Of a DNA stretch of 64,000 bases, positions 59,729 to 64,000 are shown in pieces. The stretch is from Streptomyces sp. BK239 (GTDB lineage: Bacteria > Actinomycetota > Actinomycetes > Streptomycetales > Streptomycetaceae): positions 1-64,000 of the forward strand of contig NZ_SHKS01000009.1 of the NCBI RefSeq assembly GCF_004217285.1. The letters are read 5' to 3'. The position numbers were made by a program, and so were the translations under genes. The notes beneath the pieces are model-generated. The model saw only the letters and a list, made by a program, of their open reading frames with translations. It had not been told where the DNA came from and ran no database searches. The stretch's first letter is position 1; every line of letters starts with the position of its first letter.

Positions 59729-60694
59729 ATGTCCGCACGTTCCATCCGCCCTACCACCGCCGCGCGCACCCGGCTAGCCGCGGTCGGTTCCCTCGCGGTC
59801 GCGGGCGCCCTGCTGCTCACCGCCTGCGGTGACCAGACCGCCGGCGGCGGCAGCGGCGACGTAGACGCTTCGGGCAAGGCCAGCACGGCGCCCCTCTTCG
59901 CCAAGCTGCCGAAGAAGATCCAGGACGCGGGCGTCATCAAGGTCGGCACCAACGCCGAGTACGCGCCGATGGAGTACGTCGAGGGCGGCAAGATCGTGGG
60001 CGTCGACCCCGACATCGCCGCCGCGCTCAGCAAGCAGCTCGGTGTCGAGTTCAAGTTCACCTCGGGCTCCTTCGACGGTCTCATCACCGCGGTCAACACC
60101 GGCCGCTACGACATCGCCATGTCGTCGATCACCGACAACAAGCAGCGCCAGGAAGGCCTGGACGACAAGGGCAAGAAGCTGGGCGAGGGCGTCGACTTCG
60201 TCGACTACTTCACCGCCGGCACCGCCGTCTACGTCAAGAAGGGCAACCCGAAGGGCATCAAGTCCATCGAGGACCTCTGCGGCCAGACGGCGGCCGTGCA
60301 GCGGGGCACCACCTACGAGGAGGCCCTGAAGACGCAGTCCAAGAAGTGCACGGACGGCGGCAAGAAGGCCATCACGATCGAGTCGTTCGAGAACGACACC
60401 GAGGCCCAGACCCGGGTGAAGTCGGGCGGCGCCGTGGCCGGCGTCAACGACTACCCGGTCGCCGTGGACATGGCCCGCAAGGCCGACGGCGGCAACGCCT
60501 TCGAGGTCGTCGGCGAGCAGTACGACGCCGGCCCCTTCGGCATCGTCGTCGACAAGCAGAACACCCAGCTGCGCGACGCCCTCAAGGAGGCCGTCGACGG
60601 GATCATCAAGGACGGTTCGTACCAGAAGGTGCTGGAAAAGTGGGGCGCCCAGAGCGGCGCGATCAAGGCCGCCCAGATCAACGGCGGCAAGTAA
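59729..60694 (+). CDS. Amino-acid ABC transporter substrate-binding lipoprotein
   Basis: 321 residues. ATG 59729 after GGAGG. Lipoprotein signal (VGSLAVAGALLLTAC), then a type II periplasmic binding fold: IKVGTNAEYAPMEYV, GVDPDIAAALSKQLGVEFKF, GLITAVNTGRYDIAMSSITD and the hinge FTAGTAVYVKKGNP. These fit polar amino-acid binders of the glutamine/arginine/cystine type. The Cys pair C-x-54-C could form a disulfide. First gene of a three-gene operon with the permease and ATPase genes. Confidence 0.93.
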   Translation: MSARSIRPTTAARTRLAAVGSLAVAGALLLTACGDQTAGGGSGDVDASGKASTAPLFAKLPKKIQDAGVIKVGTNAEYAPMEYVEGGKIVGVDPDIAAALSKQLGVEFKFTSGSFDGLITAVNTGRYDIAMSSITDNKQRQEGLDDKGKKLGEGVDFVDYFTAGTAVYVKKGNPKGIKSIEDLCGQTAAVQRGTTYEEALKTQSKKCTDGGKKAITIESFENDTEAQTRVKSGGAVAGVNDYPVAVDMARKADGGNAFEVVGEQYDAGPFGIVVDKQNTQLRDALKEAVDGIIKDGSYQKVLEKWGAQSGAIKAAQINGGK

Positions 60695-60723
60695 GACCCC
60701 AGCACCACTGAAGGGCAGTCCCC

Positions 60724-61683
60724 ATGACTGACAAGCTCGACAAGTCCGGCGCGGGCGCACCGCCGGCCGACCAGCCTCCGGTGACGAAGGACTCGGCGTT
60801 CGCCGGCCCGCCGGAGGCCATCAAGGCCGTACCCGTGCGCCACTACGGCCGCTGGGTCAGCGCCGTCGTCGTTCTCGCACTCCTCGCACTGCTGGTCAAC
60901 GCCTTCGCGCACGGCGACATCCGCTGGCAGTCGGTGTCCGACAAGCTGTTCGACTCGACCGTGATCGCGGGCGCCGGCCGGACGCTGCTGATCAGCCTCC
61001 TGTCCATGGTGCTCGGCGTGGTGCTGGGCGTGCTGCTGGCCGTGATGCGGCTGTCGAAGAACCCGGTCACCAACAGCGTGGCCTGGCTGTACATCTGGTT
61101 CTTCCGCGGCACCCCGGTCTACGTCCAGTTGCTGATGTGGTTCAACCTGGCGCTGATCTTCCCGATCCTGAACCTCGGTCCGATCTACAAGGACGAGATG
61201 ACGGACGTCATGACGCCGTTCATGTGCGCCCTGCTGGGCCTCGGCCTGAACGAGGCCGCGTACATGGCCGAGATCTGCCGCGCCGGCCTGCTGGCCGTCG
61301 ACGAGGGGCAGACGGAGGCGGCTCACGCGCTCGGCATGAGCCACGGCAAGACGCTGCGCCGGATCGTGATCCCGCAGGCCATGCGGGTGATCGTGCCGCC
61401 GACCGGCAACGAGTTCATCAACATGCTGAAGACCTCGGCGCTGGTGTACGCGGTGACCTACAACGAACTGCTGCGCTCGACCTCGGTGATCGGTTCCCAG
61501 TCGTACGCCGTGATGGAGATGCTCTTCGTCGCGTCGATCTGGTACCTGGTCATGACCAGCGTGTTCAGCGTCTTCCAGTACTACCTGGAGCGCTACTACG
61601 CGCGGGGTTCCAGCCGGAGCCTGCCGCCGACGGTCTTCCAGAAGATCAAGGCGAACCTGTTCGGATCGAGGAGCGTGGCATGA
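60724..61683 (+). CDS. Amino-acid ABC transporter permease (HisM/GlnP type)
   Basis: 319 residues. A Pro-rich N-terminus of 40 residues, one helix (WVSAVVVLALLALLVNAFA), a further membrane domain with the EAA motif of coupling helices (EAAHALGMSHGKTLRRIVIP). The TMD matches HisM/GlnP-type permeases with about five more helices. Probably a homodimer. It begins 29 bases after the binding protein gene and overlaps the ATPase gene by ATGA. Confidence 0.93.
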   Translation: MTDKLDKSGAGAPPADQPPVTKDSAFAGPPEAIKAVPVRHYGRWVSAVVVLALLALLVNAFAHGDIRWQSVSDKLFDSTVIAGAGRTLLISLLSMVLGVVLGVLLAVMRLSKNPVTNSVAWLYIWFFRGTPVYVQLLMWFNLALIFPILNLGPIYKDEMTDVMTPFMCALLGLGLNEAAYMAEICRAGLLAVDEGQTEAAHALGMSHGKTLRRIVIPQAMRVIVPPTGNEFINMLKTSALVYAVTYNELLRSTSVIGSQSYAVMEMLFVASIWYLVMTSVFSVFQYYLERYYARGSSRSLPPTVFQKIKANLFGSRSVA

Positions 61684-62441
61684 CCGCGATGGTGAAGGCC
61701 GAGGGCGTCCACAAGTCCTTCGGCGCGGTCGAGGTCCTCAAGGGCATCGACCTGGAGGTCCAGTCCGGCGAGGTGTTCTGCCTGATCGGCCCGTCCGGTT
61801 CCGGCAAGTCGACCTTCCTGAGGTGCATCAACCACCTGGAGAAGATCAACGCCGGCCGTCTGTACGTCGACGGGAACCTGGTCGGCTACCGGCAGAAGGG
61901 CGACAAGCTCCACGAGCTCAAGGACAGCGAGGTCGCGCTGCAGCGCCGGGACATCGGCATGGTGTTCCAGCGGTTCAACCTCTTCCCGCACATGACGGCG
62001 GTGGAGAACGTGATGGAGGCGCCGGTCCAGGTCAAGGGCACGAGCAGGGCCCAGGCCAAGGAGCGCGCGACGCAGCTCCTGGACCGGGTGGGTCTGGCCG
62101 ACAAGGCCGGGAACTACCCCTCGCAGCTCTCCGGCGGCCAGCAGCAGCGGGTGGCCATCGCCCGCGCGCTGGCGATGGACCCGAAGCTGATGCTGTTCGA
62201 CGAGCCGACGTCGGCCCTCGACCCGGAGTTGGTCGGTGACGTCCTCGACGTCATGCGCGACCTCGCCGAGTCCGGGATGACGATGGTCGTCGTCACCCAC
62301 GAGATGGGCTTCGCCCGCGAGGTCGGCGACAGCCTGGTGTTCATGGACGGCGGCGTGGTCGTCGAGTCCGGCAACCCTCGCGACGTCCTGACGGACCCGC
62401 AGCACGAGCGGACGAAGGCGTTCCTGTCCAAGGTGCTGTGA
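61680..62441 (+). CDS. Amino-acid ABC transporter ATP-binding protein
   Basis: 253 residues with Walker A IGPSGSGKSTFLRC, Q-loop VFQRFNLFPH, signature LSGGQQQRVAIARAL, Walker B LMLFDEP and His in VVVTHEMGF. GlnQ/HisP class. ATGA overlap with the permease ensures equal synthesis. A strong terminator (62456-62487) ends the operon. Confidence 0.96.
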   Translation: MTAMVKAEGVHKSFGAVEVLKGIDLEVQSGEVFCLIGPSGSGKSTFLRCINHLEKINAGRLYVDGNLVGYRQKGDKLHELKDSEVALQRRDIGMVFQRFNLFPHMTAVENVMEAPVQVKGTSRAQAKERATQLLDRVGLADKAGNYPSQLSGGQQQRVAIARALAMDPKLMLFDEPTSALDPELVGDVLDVMRDLAESGMTMVVVTHEMGFAREVGDSLVFMDGGVVVESGNPRDVLTDPQHERTKAFLSKVL

Positions 62442-62455
62442 CCCGACCCGGGTGA

Positions 62456-62487
62456 GGGGGCGGTACGAGATCCTTCGTACCGCCCCC
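62456..62487. terminator. Bidirectional terminator between ABC operon and methyltransferase
   Basis: GGGGGCGGTACGA (62456-62468) pairs perfectly with TCGTACCGCCCCC (62475-62487), loop GATCCT, followed by TT. It lies between convergent genes. Confidence 0.9.
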
Positions 62488-62504
62488 TTCGCGTGTGCGG
62501 GGTC

Positions 62505-63263
62505 CTACTTGAGGGCGAGCAGCAGGGTGTCCGACGGCGAGCACCACACCGGCCGGGCCTCGGCGAAGCCCTTCTCGCGCAGTACGCGCGCGTGCCAGGC
62601 GGCGGAGGGCATGTCGCCGTCGGCGTGCTCGCCGTAGATCTCGAAGCGGCGGGCGGTGGGTCCGGCGAGGACGGGGTCGGCGGCGGCGAGCTGCCACCAC
62701 TGGGCCCAGTCGACGGCGCCGGTCTCCTTGGCCCGGTCCATGTGGGCGTGCCGCAGCGCCCGTTCGGCGGCGTTGATCCGGGGCGTGGTGTCGTCGATCA
62801 TGTGGTCCGCGTTCATGAAGACGCCGCCGTCGCGGACGAGTCCCGCGATCCGGCCGTAGAGGTCCGCGAGGGGTTCGCTGTGCAGCCAGTGCAGGGCCGT
62901 GGCGGTCAGCACGGCGTCGTAGGAGTCGTACGGCAGCTTCGCCGTCCAGTGCGGGTCCTTGAGGTCGGCGGTGACGAGGCGGACGCGGTCGTCGCCGGCG
63001 AAGGTGCCCTCGGCGATGGTGAGCAGGGCCGGGTCGAGGTCGACGCCGGTGCTGGTGGCGTCGGGGAAGCGGGCGAGCAGCCGGGCGGTGACGGTGCCGG
63101 TGCCGCAGGCGAGGTCCAGGACGCGCGGGGCGGTGCCGACGAGCGCCTCCACCATGTCGAGCATGATGCGGAAGCGGTCCTCCCGGTCCGGCATGTACCA
63201 CTCCTGCTGCCGGTCCCAGCTCTGCTGCCAGCGCTGCCAGTCGGTCCCGGTGTCCATGCCCAT
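62505..63263 (-). CDS. SAM-dependent methyltransferase
   Basis: 252 residues. ATG 63263 follows GAGGGGG. Class I fold: VLDLACGTGTVTARLL (motif I), STGVDLDPALLTIA, VRLVTADLKDPHW and YDAVLTATALHWL. The C-terminal half is helical, with WAQWWQLAAADPVL. Typical of small-molecule methyltransferases; substrate unknown. Convergent with the ABC operon and divergent from the zinc-finger gene. Confidence 0.9.
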   Translation of the reverse strand: MGMDTGTDWQRWQQSWDRQQEWYMPDREDRFRIMLDMVEALVGTAPRVLDLACGTGTVTARLLARFPDATSTGVDLDPALLTIAEGTFAGDDRVRLVTADLKDPHWTAKLPYDSYDAVLTATALHWLHSEPLADLYGRIAGLVRDGGVFMNADHMIDDTTPRINAAERALRHAHMDRAKETGAVDWAQWWQLAAADPVLAGPTARRFEIYGEHADGDMPSAAWHARVLREKGFAEARPVWCSPSDTLLLALK

Positions 63264-63361
63264 GAGAGCCCCCTCGTCGGTCGACACGTAATACCCTGAA
63301 AGCACGATCAGTCGTTACCTGACCGCACCACGACCATAGAGCCCTCCCGTAAGGACTACAA

Positions 63362-63991
63362 GTGGAACTGGCCCATTACTCGGACTACGCCGTCCGTCTC
63401 GTCAACAGCGAGGCGCCGGCGCAGGGCAAGGACTCGCTGACGTCGGTCCAGTCCGTCCGGGATCTGTTCGGCGCCAACGGGTCGGCGGCCCGCCGGGCCA
63501 CCGACGCGGACGTGACCCGCTTCCGCGCCGTACGGGGACGGCTGCGCGCGGTGTTCGAGGCGGCCGACGCCGGCGACGAGACCCTCGCGGTCGACCTGCT
63601 CAACTCACTGCTGCTGGAGTTCCCGGTCAGCCCCCAGATCTCCGGCCACGACACCCGGGACGAGGACGACCGCCCGCTGTGGCACATGCACCTCGCCGAC
63701 CACCCCTCCAACGCGACCGCCGGCTACGCCGCCATCGCCGCGATGGGCCTGGCCTTCCACCTGACCGAGTACGGCGTCGACCGGCTCGGCCTGTGCGAGG
63801 CCGCGCCCTGCCGCAACGCCTACCTCGACACCTCGACCAACCGCTCCCGCCGCTACTGCTCCGACCGCTGCGCCACCCGCGCCAACGTGGCCGCCTACCG
63901 CGCCCGCAAGCGCCTGGAGGCCGACCGGTCGGCCGGCACCGGCCTGGCGGCGGAGAGCGCCCAGCGCACCAGCGCCAGCGGCGAGCGCTGA
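63362..63991 (+). CDS. CGNR-type zinc-finger, ABATE-domain regulator
   Basis: 209 residues from a GTG. The N-terminal ABATE-like stress-sensing region (HYSDYAVRLVNSEA, VRDLFGANG, FRAVRGRLRAVFEAA, NSLLLEFPVSPQIS) precedes a C-terminal zinc finger with C-x4-C (LCEAAPC), YLDTSTNRSRRYC and C-x-x-R (CATR in place of CGNR), then VAAYRARK. The family is proposed to bind DNA. The last 25 residues are disordered. Confidence 0.85.
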   Translation: MELAHYSDYAVRLVNSEAPAQGKDSLTSVQSVRDLFGANGSAARRATDADVTRFRAVRGRLRAVFEAADAGDETLAVDLLNSLLLEFPVSPQISGHDTRDEDDRPLWHMHLADHPSNATAGYAAIAAMGLAFHLTEYGVDRLGLCEAAPCRNAYLDTSTNRSRRYCSDRCATRANVAAYRARKRLEADRSAGTGLAAESAQRTSASGER

Positions 63992-64000
63992 TCCGGCCCG

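Overview
The window is high-GC actinomycete DNA, almost certainly a Streptomyces chromosome. Genus-type signatures include a conservon (sensor kinase, roadblock, DUF742 and GTPase genes with coupled starts), an XRE/DUF397 pair, the fused 2-oxoglutarate decarboxylase/dehydrogenase Kgd, a Ku/LigD-polymerase pair, many GTGA/ATGA gene overlaps and rare TTA codons limited to accessory genes. From memory, not from a search, the order from about 10 kb to the end resembles S. coelicolor around the kgd/lon/Ku region. No tRNA, rRNA or CRISPR was found.

Layout. 0-5.5 kb is accessory: the tail of an unknown gene, a membrane protein with an 11-residue coiled-coil repeat, a complete IS630-type insertion sequence (TA duplication, 24-bp inverted ends, transposase split over two frames), a VapBC-like pair, and a divergent pair made of a beta-family protein and an EVE-like/zinc-ribbon/HNH nuclease, a candidate modification-dependent restriction module. 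5.6-10.6 kb holds a TPP enzyme, an enolase-superfamily enzyme and a GH15 hydrolase. 10.6-31.2 kb is core: a FAD/Fe-S oxidoreductase, an XRE-DUF397-cupin run, an acyltransferase, NHEJ genes, a lipoprotein with a sensor kinase, an SH3 protein, an FtsW/PBP pair, an AurF-like diiron enzyme, TetR and an NlpC/P60 hydrolase.

31.2-33.8 kb is the decayed remnant of an integrative element: a truncated tyrosine integrase, strong hairpins, a frameshifted membrane protein, and at its far end a displaced copy of the 3' end of the neighbouring monooxygenase gene. This implies that the element entered the 3' end of that gene. 33.8-40.7 kb is the conservon, whose kinase carries a disordered tail of more than 600 residues with eight copies of an RRAADDWP-like motif.

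41-64 kb is housekeeping and regulation: a PP2C-like protein, MarR, Lon (with an HspR/HAIR-type operator), a two-component system, Kgd, a DUF4097-PadR pair with a palindromic operator, an HTH-ClpN pair under two tandem palindromes with a probable leaderless start, a quinone oxidoreductase, malic enzyme, a polar amino-acid ABC importer, a methyltransferase and a CGNR-type zinc-finger regulator.

Functionally the right half centres on carbon/nitrogen flux at 2-oxoglutarate and malate plus stress proteolysis. The left end and the 31-34 kb patch are where mobile and defence-like DNA sits.
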